In this document: in pieces, positions 44,938-56,559 of the stretch
Position numbering within the stretch: the first letter of the stretch is position 1
How the letters are laid out: each line of letters opens with the position of its first letter
Source: Microstegium vimineum
Taxonomy: Eukaryota; Streptophyta; Magnoliopsida; Poales; Poaceae
Direction of reading: 5' to 3'
DNA length: 64,000 nt
Assembly: GCA_022036555.1 (NCBI GenBank)
Contig: CM039120.1
Span: 26,502,227 to 26,566,226 of the forward strand
Notes under the pieces: model-generated
The model's input: only the letters and a program-made list of their open reading frames with translations
What the model was told of the DNA's origin: nothing
Database searches by the model: none
Program-made: the position numbers and the translations under genes

Positions 44938-46998
44938 TTGTTCATGTGGGGGTAGGAGTCTTCATGGCCCCTATCCCCATCGTGGCCTTCCGACTGCTTT
45001 GGCTCATCCTTGTCAGGGATGGCTTTGAAGTATCGTCCATCATATCACATTGTTGGAGCGTGTCGTTGACCGACCCGTTGTGGTACGGGCATGGCTTGGT
45101 GAGCATGTCGTCGAACTTGCCCCCTTCTTCCTGCCCTAGGGACGGGGAGTCTTGCGGTATGCTGCCGCGACAACGTTGTCGCCACCGCCGTGTTGCGGCT
45201 TGCCCTTCTTCTTGTTCCTGTTCTGAGCGAGGTTGGAGCCGCCTTCACCGGCGTCCTCCGCGTTGTTGCCCTTCCCCTTGTCGGGGTGGAAGATTGCACC
45301 AACCGCCTCTTCGCCGGAAGCATAGCTCGTGGCGATGTCGAGGAGGCGCTCGGTGGTGCAAGGGTTGCTACGGCCGAGCTCATGGACCAACTGTTTGCAG
45401 GAAGTCCCTGCGAGGAATGCCCCGACCACGTCCGCGTCTGCCGTGGTTGGGAGCTTGGTGCACTGCTGGGAGAAGCGACAGATGTAATCCCGGAGGGACT
45501 CGTCCGACTTTTGTCGACAACTGTAGAGGTCCCAGGGGTTCCCCGGGCGCGTGTAGGTACCCTGGAAATTCCCAATGAAGGCCCTCCAAAGGGAGTCCCA
45601 TATGTCGATGGTGTTGGGGGGTAGGTGCTCGAGCCACGTGCGGGTCGAGTCCGAAAGGTGGAGAGGTAGGTTGCGGATGATGAACTCGTCGTCGTCCGCA
45701 TCGTCGGCCTGGCAGGCGAGGCGGTAGTCATCTAGCCATAGTCCGGGTTCATCTCCCCGGAGTAACAGACGATGTTGGCGGGTTGTCGGAAACGCTACGG
45801 GAACGGCGCGCGGCGTATGCAGCGGATGTAAGCCAACAGGCCTGGCGGCTCTAGAGTGGGAGGCCAATCTTCTTCGCTGTCGTAACGGCCGCCACGATGA
45901 ACGTGGTAACCCCTACTTACGCTGTCCTGCGTGGCGTTCTTGCGCGCATCAAGCGTGTCGCGCACGTCGCGCTTGTCACCCACGCAAGCGTGAACCGCTA
46001 GGCGTCGGAGCCTGATGAACCGATCCCTCATGGTCGTTTGGCACTGGATTGGCCTGATGGTTGGTGCTGAGCCCGAGTCTCCGTGACGCGGAGCTCTCGG
46101 CCTGCTGGACCATGGCGCGTCCCAGAAGGGATTTGAGCTCGTCGTGTGCGAGCCTCCCTTCGGGGTTGTCTAGGACTGTGAGGTTGCGGAGCAGCATTGC
46201 TACTGCCGCGATGTTCTGACTGGCCCGTGTGAACTGAGGTGGGTCGTGCTTGTCGTTGATGATGTGCTAGTGCACCGCTTGGGCTTCCCATCGAGCGCGG
46301 GGCTCTCTGGGGTCCCTAGCGGCTTCGCGCTCGAGCTTTTCACGCTCAAACGTTAACCTTCGCTGGCGCTCCGTGAGTTGTTGCTCCATGACGCGGAGAT
46401 CGTGCAACTGTCGCTGCCGGGGATCTGAGGGTTGTGGATCGTCTCGTGGCACAGGTCCCGGAACACCTGTCTCGCGCACGGGTGTGTGGACGTTGTCTTC
46501 GTCCTCGTCCTCGATGAGAGTGGCGTCGACAGCCACTCTGGGCGGTGGCGTGTTGCACATGAAGCACTCGCGGCCGCAGCCGGCGCTGCGGTCGCGTGAG
46601 TCGGACCCGAGTAGGTAATCACTAGCGTGCAAGAAGCCGTAGAAGGCCTCCTTGTCCCCCAGACCTTCGAAGTCTAGCGGCTCCTAGGGATCACTGCTCT
46701 CACTACTAGAGTCGGCGCAGGAGGTGGCCTCCGAGCTCGTAAGAAGGTCAGAGACGGACCGAAGGTGGTGGGACGGGAGTCCGATGCACGTCCTCTCTGC
46801 GGGGTCAGCGCGGAAACCCGCGACCATCGCCTTCGAGTAAGACGCGGCAGCATTCCTCATGTCGTACGGAAACGCCCTTGGCGCGGGCGCCGAAATGAGC
46901 TCGGGAGACAGCAGTTGCCCTCCCGCGAGCTGCGCCGCCATGTTGGCGAACGCGAAGTAGAGGTTGTTGAGGGACCCCTGAGTCGGCTGGGGACCCAT
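44938..46998 (-). pseudogene. W gag
   Basis: N-terminal MGPQPTQGSLNNLYFAFANM at 46998, an acidic and charged linker (EDEDEDN; ERQRRLTFEREKLERE helix), then the gag core (45867-45136; PGLWLDDYRLACQADDADDD, TRTWLEHLPPNTIDIWDSLW, LRDYICRFSQQCTKLP, GAFLAGTSCKQLVHELG). Basic region NRNKKKGKPQHGGG follows. TAG at 46684 and 46267 and frameshifts near 45980 and 45130 break it. The frame may extend upstream toward the PBS, but no clear start was found. By homology it is the particle protein. Confidence 0.85.
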
Positions 46999-47259
46999 CA
47001 GGGTATCGAGCTGGCGCTCGAACTCAGGATAGTTGGCTCGTGGGGTGGCAGCTCCCTGAGCTGTTTACCCCCGGAGCGAGGCAGGCCAAGGTGGGCCATG
47101 GACGCCGAGATGGCGTCTGCAGTTACCTCGGAGAACCAGGTTGCCCCCCTGCCTGTGGAACTGGAAGTCCAGGCTACCAAAACGGACGATGGAGCCTGGC
47201 ACGAAGTCGACGTGGCGAGATGCCATCCTATACTCGAAAATACAGGTGACACGCAAAGT

Positions 47260-47279
47260 CCCCTACCTGGCGCGCCAAC
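47260..47279 (-). promoter_or_regulatory. Primer-binding site of W
   Basis: Sense GTTGGCGCGCCAGGTAGGGG, directly adjoining the LTR; Tat-lineage type. Confidence 0.85.
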
Positions 47280-48471
47280 TGTCAGTGTCTAAAATGGTGG
47301 GGTCTAGACAGCCAACGAGTAAATTTCTAAGCGTGTCGGAGATCGGATGGTTACGCTCGGAGAACACAAGCTTTATACTAGTTCAGGCACAAATGCCCTA
47401 CGTCCAGTTTGTTGCGGAGTCGTATTACCGAGCGTGGAGAGCTCGTAGAGGGGAGTTACAAGCAATGATGAGAGAGGGAAGCGGGTTCCTAGGTCTCGTG
47501 CATATGAGGTTCTTGGTTCTAGTGAGTGTTCACGTGAATGCGAGTATGGGTGTGTGAATCGAGAGTCGAGAGAGTTCAGAGCATCTCCATTCTCCCCCTT
47601 TATACATAGGGAGAGATGCAGGAGTACAATAGAGAGAGAGAGAGGTGACGTGGGCCCGGTATGGGCTGTTGACTTGGGAGCGCCTTGGGCTTCTGTTCGC
47701 CTTCCTTCCTGGCGAAGACTATGCCTGTACGCACGCCGTCCGAGTCCTATTCATCCTTGATGGAGTTGTAGCCATGCGCCTTGTAATTGGGAACGTCACT
47801 ATTCCCTGATTAGGGCATAGGCGGAGGTTGGCAGCGCAGGGTCAGGCACCCTCGCGTTCCGTCGTACAGGGCTCAGAATGCCCTAATCCCTATTCAAGTG
47901 TCCACTGGGAGCATGGTGTGTGTCAATCGGTGGTTAGGCAGCACAGGGACTTGTACCGCAAGGAATGCACAGGGGCAGGCATGGCGGTTCATTCCTTGGT
48001 ACCCCATCCCTAAGGACGAGCAACACTATGGACCTTTTTACTATACGCCAGTCCACCCAGATCGGCCGTACCTGTAGTGCCTTCAGGAGAGGCTGACGTA
48101 GCTGGATGACATCACGTTAGCTCGGACGAGGCGGAAGAGCCCCCGAGGGTATATGCATCATGGACATCTTCACCCTGGCTCAGACGAGGCGGAGAGGTCT
48201 CCGAGGATGGGTACGTCATGGATGACGTCAACCCGGCTCGGACGGCGCGGAGGATCCCTCGGGGGTAGATGGCGTCTCGAATGACGTCACCCTATCTCGG
48301 ACGAGGCGGAAGAGCTCCCGAGGGAGTGTTGTTGTCTTGGTTGGTTGGGGTGGAGAGCCCCCCCGAGGGTAATGACGTCACCCTGGCTCGGGTCGGACGG
48401 AGAGCCCTTAGGGATGATTTTTGTTTTTGCGAAGTGCGGTGTTAGGGTACCCTATTCCTAGGTATCCGACA
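47280..48471 (-). repeat. 5' LTR of W
   Basis: 1192 bp, TGTCAGTGTC ... TATCCGACA on the + strand. It contains about five degenerate copies of a roughly 60-bp unit with GCTCGGACGAGGCGGA and CCCGAGGG (48115-48420). No matching 3' LTR was found in the window. Confidence 0.85.
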
Positions 48472-48476
48472 CTAGA

Positions 48477-49000
48477 CATGCCATCCTTGAACTGAAGGTA
48501 TACTGCGCTGATAACACCAGATGACCCACTCCAATTCGTCTTCAAACAGAAGAAGTATTGGAACAAATCACAGTAAACGCCTCACACATGTGGATAAATA
48601 TCGCAATGTGCACGATCGAGTTCGGATTCAGGTTGCAGAGCGAGATATCATAATACTGTAAAAGACCACGAAGGAAAGGATGGATCGGAACCCTGAAACC
48701 ACACCAGAAGAAAGGCTCGAACACCACAAGCTCACCCATATTCGGCGTCGGAAATAACTCACCAAACGCCAACCGCCATCCGTCGACCTCCTTATCCGGG
48801 AGTAGACCACTGAAAATGAGAGCATTAATATCATCTTCCTTCAAGGTGCTCTGAGTCCAATGCTCCGCCCAAGGCGGCACCACCAGATCGTCAACCCTAA
48901 TATTTGGGGATGGCAATGTAGAAGCCCCCCTAGCTGTCGACGATGACCTCGTGCCCACTGCTGCGGATAGCTTCACAACATTTCCCTTCTTTGGCGCCAT
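48477..49000 (-). pseudogene. Y antisense ORF, N-terminal part (Transposase_28-type)
   Basis: Begins MAPKKGNVVKLSAAVG at 49000; an upstream in-frame Met at 49018 is possible. It carries the same domain as the W antisense ORF: DKEVDGWRLAFGELFPTPN, FLRGLLQYYDISLCNLNPNS, HIAIFIHMCEAF. After CEAFTV the reading must shift by one base to continue as LFQYFFCLK; the shift lies near 48560. W's insertion at 48471/48472 ends it, and the remainder has been lost with W's left end. It is antisense to Y. Confidence 0.75.
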
Positions 49001-49143
49001 TACTGGCGAATAGAGCAATCAAGCACCGCGACGGAAGGCGAATCTAAGAAATGACGAGGGAAATACTAGGAATGTTATGGCGAAAGATGAAGAGTTTTTT
49101 GCTACCATAGGGGAATAGAAACTACCGCCGCTGCTAAGACTAT

Positions 49144-49151
49144 CCTTTATA
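49144..49151 (-). promoter_or_regulatory. TATA box of Y antisense gene
   Basis: Sense TATAAAGG in context CTTGGTATAAAGGATAG, about 145 bp upstream of the ATG at 49000; placement mirrors the TATA box of the W antisense gene. Confidence 0.6.
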
Positions 49152-50301
49152 CCAAGCGGCACGACGCTTCCCCTTCCAGGGTTTTTGGGAAACCACAACG
49201 ATAAAATAAGGAACCGCCACGCCCACCTTCCGTATCGCGACTCGGGCCGCCGACTGCGCGGTTAATTCAGCCCATTTACATCCTTTTCGTTCTCCTTATA
49301 TATTTACGTCCAATTAATGTCCACAATTTATGGCAAATTGTCTACTAAAATACCACTAACACTACAGTCCGGGGGACTGGATGTGCAACCTTGTTATAAT
49401 CTCTTTTCTATAGCTACATTAACATGGCTGCAGTAGTCTGGTCGGCAAGTAACACAAAATTGATCGTCAACAAGGATGCTCGGGGACTCCGTCGACAACA
49501 ACCATGATTTGACTGCCTGGTCGCATTCCCAACTAGGCTCGGGGACTTCGTCCAACATCACACCGAGCAAGGCTCGGGGACTACGGCCACGACAGAGAAG
49601 GGCAGTGCGAAGCAGGACAACGCCCGGGTACTACCGCCCGGGGACTGCGAACCAAGCAATATGACCCCAATGCAAGTACCTCCTAGGCTCCTTACATGAG
49701 GCTCGGGAACTACAGGTATTCGTAGTTGTTTCTTATTAAACTCATATTTAATTTTTTTATCCTGATACAAGAACCTCCTAGTTTCTTACATCATGCTCGG
49801 GAACTGCGGGTATTCACAGTCATTTTTTACAAAACTTATGCTTTACTCATTATTTACGCTTGTTCATCCATCCTATATCTTTTATAAAGCTTGGCACCAC
49901 GTGCATACTTCACCTGCTACCAAGCTCGGGGACTAAGTGGGTACACTTCACCTCGCGGTGAATATACTAATTCTCTTCTCGACAAAGCTCTATTGTTTTG
50001 TTCTTGCAGAACCTAAGTGGGTACACTTCACCAAAAAAGGACTTTTCAAAAGTTTTTCTTCTTCAGCACGTCACATCCTCCCAACAAGCAGCCACAGCAT
50101 CCGATGAGGCGACCAGCTCGCGCATCAAGACACGATGCTCTCGACCCGCCCGACCAGGTCGGGAGGCTTCTCCGAGCAGCACCTCGACGAGGCAGCCTGG
50201 TCGGGGCTTCACGACGACCTCGATGCATGATGGCGACCAGCTGAACACCTTTAAGGACAACGGTGCGGGCCTGCCGGAAGAATACAACGTGCTCGGGGAC
50301 T
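49152..50301 (+). promoter_or_regulatory. Y 3' interior with repeated GCTCGGGGACT polypurine tracts
   Basis: No gene. Degenerate copies of GCTCGGGGACT recur at about 49370, 49478, 49538, 49571, 49638, 49701, 49794, 49923 and 50290. The last directly precedes the 3' LTR at 50302 and is the expected plus-strand primer; the others look like extra PPTs. Confidence 0.7.
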
Positions 50302-50799
50302 TGTTGGGGGTATTACCTCAGCATATCCCCAGGGACCTTATGGACCTGCCGACCAGAAGACAGCCCAGTCCGCGAGGCCTTGCGGCACGCGACCAACTCG
50401 TCGTGCTCGCCAAGGACTTCAAAGAAGCCTTTTTCGCCAAGGAAGATCCTAGTAGATAGACTCGAATCCCTTGCCTTAAGGGACCGATCATAATCTGTTA
50501 GGATATGGAAACTGTAACCCTGCTCCCCGGCTATATAAGGCGAGCAGACACCCCCTCGAAAATATCTCTCTCACAGTCCCTTAGATCTCATCTACACCTC
50601 GTGTAACCTAATACTCATATCAATCCAGCCACCAAAACACAAGACATAGGGTATTACGGCGATTTGCTGGCCTGAACCTCTATAAATCGTCGTGTCTACG
50701 CTCTCTTTGTTACGCTTGATCGTCGTCGCCACACCTCCACCTACAATCTACTACCATAGGGTACCCCCTAGGTAGACTATGACGCAGATTTCGTCGACA
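50302..50799 (+). repeat. 3' LTR of Y
   Basis: 498 bp partner of 24005-24501, TGTTGGGGGTATTACC ... TTCGTCGACA, with a conserved CTATATAAGGCG TATA segment and the CCATC duplication beyond it. Confidence 0.92.
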
Positions 50800-50804
50800 C
50801 CATC

Positions 50805-52704
50805 AACACAATCTACATCATGGCTCTGATAGAAGAGAGCATGACAAGATCCTTGTCATCCCTACGCTAAGGCCTTAGGACCTTCTCTCTCCATCTTCTC
50901 CCTTGACACACCTTAGCCCTTCATAGCAACAAGACACTTAGGCTTGTTAGTCTATCACCCATGAATCAATGAACATGTGCCTAGCTATCAATGACAAATG
51001 AAACTCTTGGTTCTACTAGTATGTTACCACAGTAGAACCCTGCATTTGATCTTTCTGTTCTGTCCTCTGGTATGCAGTTAAACAATTATGGAGGATGTCG
51101 GTCGACATCCCAACAGGCCATTTGACAAGAATAACCACTGCATCATGATGTCCATGGCCATGGCACATTCCACAAAAAATTTGGGCACCAACAACCACTT
51201 TTTAGTATCGACTGATACACATTAGAAGCTAATGGACAGAACTAATAGAGCAGAAGAACATTCAGAGGTAAGAGATCTTATTTCAGGGACAGACGTGGCC
51301 AAAGCCCTCTAAGTGGTGTTGGCCGACACCACTATGGAGCTCCAGGCCCACCGCCAGCATCCACTCAATGTTAACAATATCCTTGTCTAGTTTGCCACGT
51401 ATTCTCCCTTTTTCTTTTATGTTCTTATTTTCTTAACTCATTTCCCTTATAAAAATAAAAATAAAATATTATTTCTTCATGAAATTAATTGCTTAGTTTA
51501 TTTCCCTTTTAATATTGAATAAAAACAAGAAGATTGCATCTGAACTTAAAATTTGAAAAGTGACATGATCTATGACGTTCGAAGGGTAAAAGCATCATAA
51601 TGATGAACTCTTGCTTTTGCTTATGCTAGTGGGAAATATATCTTGATAGGGATTTATATTGACTAAGTTGTTGATCAATGTGATATAAGTTCTCGGCTTA
51701 TGATTCATACCCTATCTAGTTAAAGTACTTGGAGATTAATTTTTGAAAATGTCATAAAACCATAATGTCACTACTCCGCTATAGTGAGAAATTCCTACCA
51801 AAGCCATATATATTTATACATGATCAAAAACCTCCTCATATGCTTCTTGTATTTGCTTTGAGTTTGGTCAAACCTTTTTGACCCTTGTTGAGAATTTTGT
51901 CATAGTTCAAATATAAAGATCACGCACACACCACATATATGCGTTGCTTCTACATAGGAAGTATGCAAAACATGCCTTTCATTTACATGTTCCATTTTCA
52001 TCCAATAAATACTCTATAAATATGTAATGATTTCTCTCGAAATTCTGAAAAAAGAGATATGGCTATCAAAAAAAAGATGAGCAATCAAAAAGCTCATGAA
52101 GAAAAAAAAATGATGAGCAAGTGAAGCTCAGAAAAAAAAGAGATAGCCATGTCTCAAGTAATCATTAAGTTAGAGAGATCATATATGGTTAAGGAGTACA
52201 ATAAAGTCCACCACCATATTCCATACACACGCATATCTTGATCTAGGATTATGACACTTTTCTCCTTGGATCCTTGTTTTGACTTTACAATACAAGCAAT
52301 ATAAGCAAGCTACATTGTTTATCCCTACCTAAGCTCCACATATGCCATTTAGAAGTAGGAAGATACAAAAGAATACAACCTCATGTCATGCCTTGGTAAG
52401 GAATCATACACCTTGTAAGTGATCTAGAGTGCTATATGAGGAGTAAGTTAACTTACGTGATTTCTTTGGAAAACTTATCAAAAACTCCAAGAACTAAAAT
52501 ATGATTTGGGAACATCACTTTGCCTTGAGAACTATTCCATTTATCAACCTCTCAAGGATATATGCTAGACAATACCACATATCCCACTAGTATGACAAAA
52601 TGTCTTGAGTAAATCTTTATGCTTGCTTTATACTTTGAATATCATAGTTATTTTACTTTTATCCTTTACTCGAGGACGAGCAAAGAGGTAAGTATGGGGG
52701 ATCT
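50805..52704 (+). mobile_element. Element V 3' interior
   Basis: Non-coding, AT-rich, colinear with the complement of T interior (58950-60700). Landmarks include the TCTACTAGTRT...GTAGAACCC segment near 51013-51045, GGTGTTGGCCGACACC at about 51315, A-rich stretches at 52060-52140 and the PPT AGTATGGGGG at 52691-52700. No polymerase domain is seen. Confidence 0.75.
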
Positions 52705-54245
52705 TGTTGACGGTAAGAATGACCCATTTTGTCACCATCAAAATACTGTCGACAACCTCAGAATAGAAGGAAGATAAATAACAAGTTCCACATGTCCATG
52801 AAGTATTTGATGCAGAACTAGAGTAAATGGAGCAAGATGAGCTAGTGGGACACACATTGTAGGGCCGGCCGAACCCACCATGCGCCCACCAGTCTCCCAC
52901 TTTGGCCATGATCCAGGAGAAGCACTCCCAAGTGATCCTCCATCCTTCGATCAACCTGTGCTTTCTCCCAACGGCTCATATTCGCTTCACATGGATCCAT
53001 GGGCCCACATTAAGGAAACCAACATGACAAACATCTCAGAATAAGCAACCAAGTCACATGACAAGGGGGACCACCTTATAGAAGAAGGTGGTGGGCCTGA
53101 GACCCATAGGGGGGGTCGACCGATACCCTACTAGGGCTATCACCCCCCCCCCAATTTGTCCCTCACTAGTGGGGCACCTTCTAGAATGCCTAGGTGGGCC
53201 CAAGACCCCATAGCGGGGTCAGCCAATACCCAAAATAGGCCGAGAAGCCACCACTAAATCCTCTGACTAGTGGGGACACCTTCTAGAAGGAGTGGTACGG
53301 CCCACGTGTCATAGGGGTATTGGCCGATACCCCTAAGTACCCTCCGAAACTCCTGGTGACTCCCCATCAAATTTCCAACATGTTGGAGATCAGAGCCCTC
53401 CATTCTAAGGCGGTTGGATGGCAGTTATGATCCAAGGGCTCCCATGCAACATCACACGAATCGCTGAAGTGGCATTGGAGTAGCCCCTACTCCACCTTGG
53501 GCTATAAATACCCCTCTATGCCTTCACACTCATTCATGACTCATTGGAGGAAACCACTCTCTAATAGCTTTAGCGAAGCTCTACAGTAGTGTTATGCTAG
53601 TTAGAAGAGAGTGAGGAGAGTCTGGAGGAGAGTCGGTCCTGTTTGGTGTCTTCTCCGAGCTGTAGCTCAGCGGATGCGATTCTCTTGTAAATTATACACC
53701 TGTAAGTGATACATCCAAGTTCTTTATAGTATTTGATCTTCTAATTCTGCATAGTTGTTATACATCTTTTTGCGCTTGTTCATTGCTTTACTTTAAGTAG
53801 AGTGCTTTAGCTTTAATGTAGGTTTAAAGTAGTAAGAATAGTGTAGGCGTGGTGTCTAGACTAGATCTTGGCTTTGTAAACCGTTTATGGCACGGATTGT
53901 TTGTGTAACATAAGTTCTTAAGAGGTAGGGCCTCAATACAACATGATGGCGCGGTCCGGTCAGAGTTTTATCTCTTACTGATCTATCCCCTCGCCTCCTA
54001 CAAGAGAAGGGTTGATAAAGCCAGTATAACCATCTTTGCCTACTTAGATATCTTTGCTATAGTGAACCTCTCAACCCAACATCATAGTCTCCCTTGTCTC
54101 ATCATAGTACATAACCTTGATAACTAGTTAATTCACTTCTCGTTCCCTGTGGAAAATACGATATGTGGAATACTCCCGGTGAAAGCTACACTTGACAACC
54201 GTACGCTTGTGGTCTTTTACCTGATTGCCACTTCTGGTGTCAACA
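52705..54245 (+). repeat. 3' LTR of V
   Basis: 1541 bp, TGTTGACGGTAAG ... GGTGTCAACA, preceded by the PPT and followed by GTAAG (54246-54250), the right target copy. It matches the complement of 57452-58949. Palindromes are at about 52863 (GGCCGGCC) and 53115 (GGTCGACCGA). TATA-like GCTATAAATAC lies at about 53502. Confidence 0.88.
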
Positions 54246-54789
54246 GTAAGAAATATTATCCTTATTGTTCTCTATTTTTGCAACTCTTCTTGAGTGCTTT
54301 GATCTTGATAGCTTCTTGATTAAAATAGTAATTCATAGTGTAGGAGTGGTGCCTAGGCTAGGTTTACTTGTGAATGCCCCCTAATTTTCTAGACAACGGT
54401 AGCTCGCGTAGGTGACTCTTATAGCTACGTTGATTCCTCTGTAGTCCATTTCCCGTAATAGGTTTGGCAGGCATATAGGTGCTTGGTAGGAGAGAACTCT
54501 GTTTTCTGCTCTTATTTAAGTCATCGCCCTTAAAGATCATAAAAATAATGCTTACCCAGTGACCAGAACTAGATAGTCCTTGGTTCTTTCTCCTCTTATC
54601 AATAGTTATCTATACTTGTTTGTGAAACAGGTTAAGTTAATATAGACTTAGTCTTTCTCATAACACCGTTCCTTTGGGTTCGATATTGAAAACTAGGTTA
54701 TCGCGGTGAAGTGTTATATCAGTATCTGTCTGTGCTCTTGTGGATAATTAATTTACTCATTTGCTCTAAGAAATATCAACAAGCATTTC

Positions 54790-54807
54790 TGGCGCCATTG
54801 CCGAGGA
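54790..54807 (+). promoter_or_regulatory. Primer-binding site of U
   Basis: TGGCGCCATTGCCGAGGA, a close variant of the tRNA-Asp type TGGCGCCGTTGCCGGGGA used by Athila/Tat elements, 9 bases after the LTR end. Confidence 0.8.
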
Positions 54808-54891
54808 ACGGTTGTTTCTTCTTTGAGATTGACTTTAAGTTTAGCTTAATCTTGTATTATACTTTTATCTTTCTTTTTAATTTTCTATATC

Positions 54892-55035
54892 ACCTTATGG
54901 ATTATGTAGTTTCATTTATCGAGCACACAGATTTCAATCTACCTTATTTTATCTTTCTTTATTACCTTATGGATTCTGTGGTTTCGTTTATCGAGCACAC
55001 AGATTCCAATCTACCCTATTTTTACCGTTACCACA
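54892..55035 (+). repeat. 72-bp tandem duplication in the U leader/gag start
   Basis: ACCTTATGGATT units at 54892-54963 and 54964-55035, about 90 percent alike. The unit length is a multiple of three and both encode VVSFIEHTD in one frame, just before MDENSNLAQS. Confidence 0.8.
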
Positions 55036-55450
55036 TGGATGAAAACTCTAATCTAGCACAATCAGCTAGTTCTATCCTTTTTAATGACTATGAGCTACAT
55101 CCATATTTTATAGATATGATCCAAAAACAATCCTTTTTGTCCAAAAACATGACTTAGCCATTTATAGAGGAGGCTCTGGATGAGATCTGTTATAGACTAA
55201 CCAATCCAAGTGGAGTTTTAATCATTCATGAACAATCAACCACAGAGATTGGTGAGGAAGATGACATCAATGAGCATGAAATCTACTCCATAACCATTTC
55301 ATTAAACCCATGCTCATATGATACATCTCCCATTACTATATATGACATCTTCAACACCCTCAACCTTTATGTTTACAAAAACTTGAAAAGGGTAGTTGTC
55401 GATGCATATGTTTATAATAAATATTGCCGATCTCGTTGTCTTAAAACTTG
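55036..55450 (+). pseudogene. Remnant gag-region frame of U
   Basis: MDENSNLAQSASSILFNDYE at about 55036, stop TAG at 55155, then in the same region EEALDEICYRLTNPSG and VVDAYVYNKY before a stop near 55450. The C-terminal half corresponds to V's frame at 21869-22291. Too short for a complete gag, and no zinc knuckle. Confidence 0.5.
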
Positions 55451-56559
55451 AGATAGGTGATAGAAGGGAAACCACTTTACCAAATCACATCTTAAAAAAA
55501 GTTTCCCTAGGCCAACTTAATGTCCTGAAACCATCACCACTTAGACCCTAACATAAATATTCACCTTTTTGTTGCCTTATGAAATGAGCATAAAGATATA
55601 TTATATTCCTTTGGGTATTCTTCTCACTAACCTTTCCAGGTTTGGAGCAGAAAGGTTGAAGGAACAACAAGCATAAGGTATGCCCAACCAATCATCATGC
55701 AACATTGAATTACATTCATCCAATCTTGATTTTTCCAAAATTCAAGCTTGGGGGATAACCCACCATAAAAAAATATTTTTGCCATGTTGCTACATTACAT
55801 AGGTTTTTCGTACTTTTAAGGCATGCTCAATTTGCTAAACTATTTATCATTCTCTTTCATCATCACTTGAGTAAATCTCTATAATACTTTCATGCTACCT
55901 TTGTTTGCTATAGTGTATGTTTAGGTTTTGAAGAATTTCCATATATCTTTTAAATTAGGCATGGTGCTTAGTTTAAATCAAAGGTATTTGGATATTACTT
56001 CTAAAGGATTTTAAATTAAGTGTGGTGCTTAGGTTAAAATGTCTTTCTAAATCAAATCAGACATGGTGTCTAGGGTGATTTTTGATCTGATAGTATGATG
56101 TAGTAGATATTGGACATTTTTTTGGACTAACCCTGCAGAAAAACTTTTAATATCAAATTGGGAAAGTCCTAAGAGGAACTCACATTGGAGATGAAGAGAG
56201 ACACATGAACTTCAACAACTTTCACAAGAGTGATGCAGCGAATTTATCAAGCTAGATGAATTCCATGGAGCGAGGAGAACACAAGGAAAACCGCAAACCA
56301 CTCAATCCATGGAAGAGGAGGTGAACGAACTTCAAGACAAGACCAATGAATTTATCAAGATCAGAGGAACAAAGGAGACAAGCCGTTAAGGCACAACTAG
56401 TTGATCAAAGGAAGCTTCCATGAGGTGTTATAGCGCCATCATTCTCCAACAAAAGTAAAGGACACTTCTTCACCATACCATCAAGATCATGGGTGGATGA
56501 CACCCCACCAATGGAGATAGGAGATTCAATCTATCATCCCAATCTCCATGTGAGCTTAC
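55451..56559 (+). other. Non-coding interior of U
   Basis: AT-rich sequence without a clear frame; colinear in part with V (22560-23250), including GGACTAACCC and the CAAGCTTGGGGGATAACCC segment near 55745. Confidence 0.5.

Larger units (their letters stand above)
38068..48471 (-). mobile_element. Element W: Tat-lineage Ty3/gypsy element, 3' end deleted
   Basis: Minus-strand element with 5' LTR 47280-48471, PBS, gag (about 45000-46998), protease (44611-44937), then a direct jump to the 3' part of an antisense gene (39634-42983, + strand). RT, RNase H and integrase are absent, so it was or became non-autonomous. The left boundary is not seen; 38068 is where the neighbouring LTR R stops. W interrupts the homologous antisense ORF of Y, with CTAGA (48472-48476) as the only visible target copy. 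Confidence 0.75.
24005..50799 (+). mobile_element. Element Y: Tat-lineage Ty3/gypsy element with nested insertions
   Basis: 5' LTR 24005-24501 and 3' LTR 50302-50799 (about 90 percent alike by eye) with a perfect duplication CCATC (24000-24004 and 50800-50804). The PBS TTGGCGTGCCAGGTAGGGG and an antisense Transposase_28-type ORF upstream of the 3' LTR place it in the Tat lineage. Of its own 3-kb or so interior only a short gag (24539-25104) and the antisense-ORF region (48472-50301) remain. Polymerase coding is missing, either ancestrally or through the deletion seen at about 38067. Confidence 0.88.

Noticed and set aside
54246..54781. Part of V's 3' LTR
   Set aside because: V's LTR ends at 54245 by comparison with the T LTR; 54246-54781 ends with its own CAACA and is followed by a tRNA-Asp PBS, so it is the U LTR.
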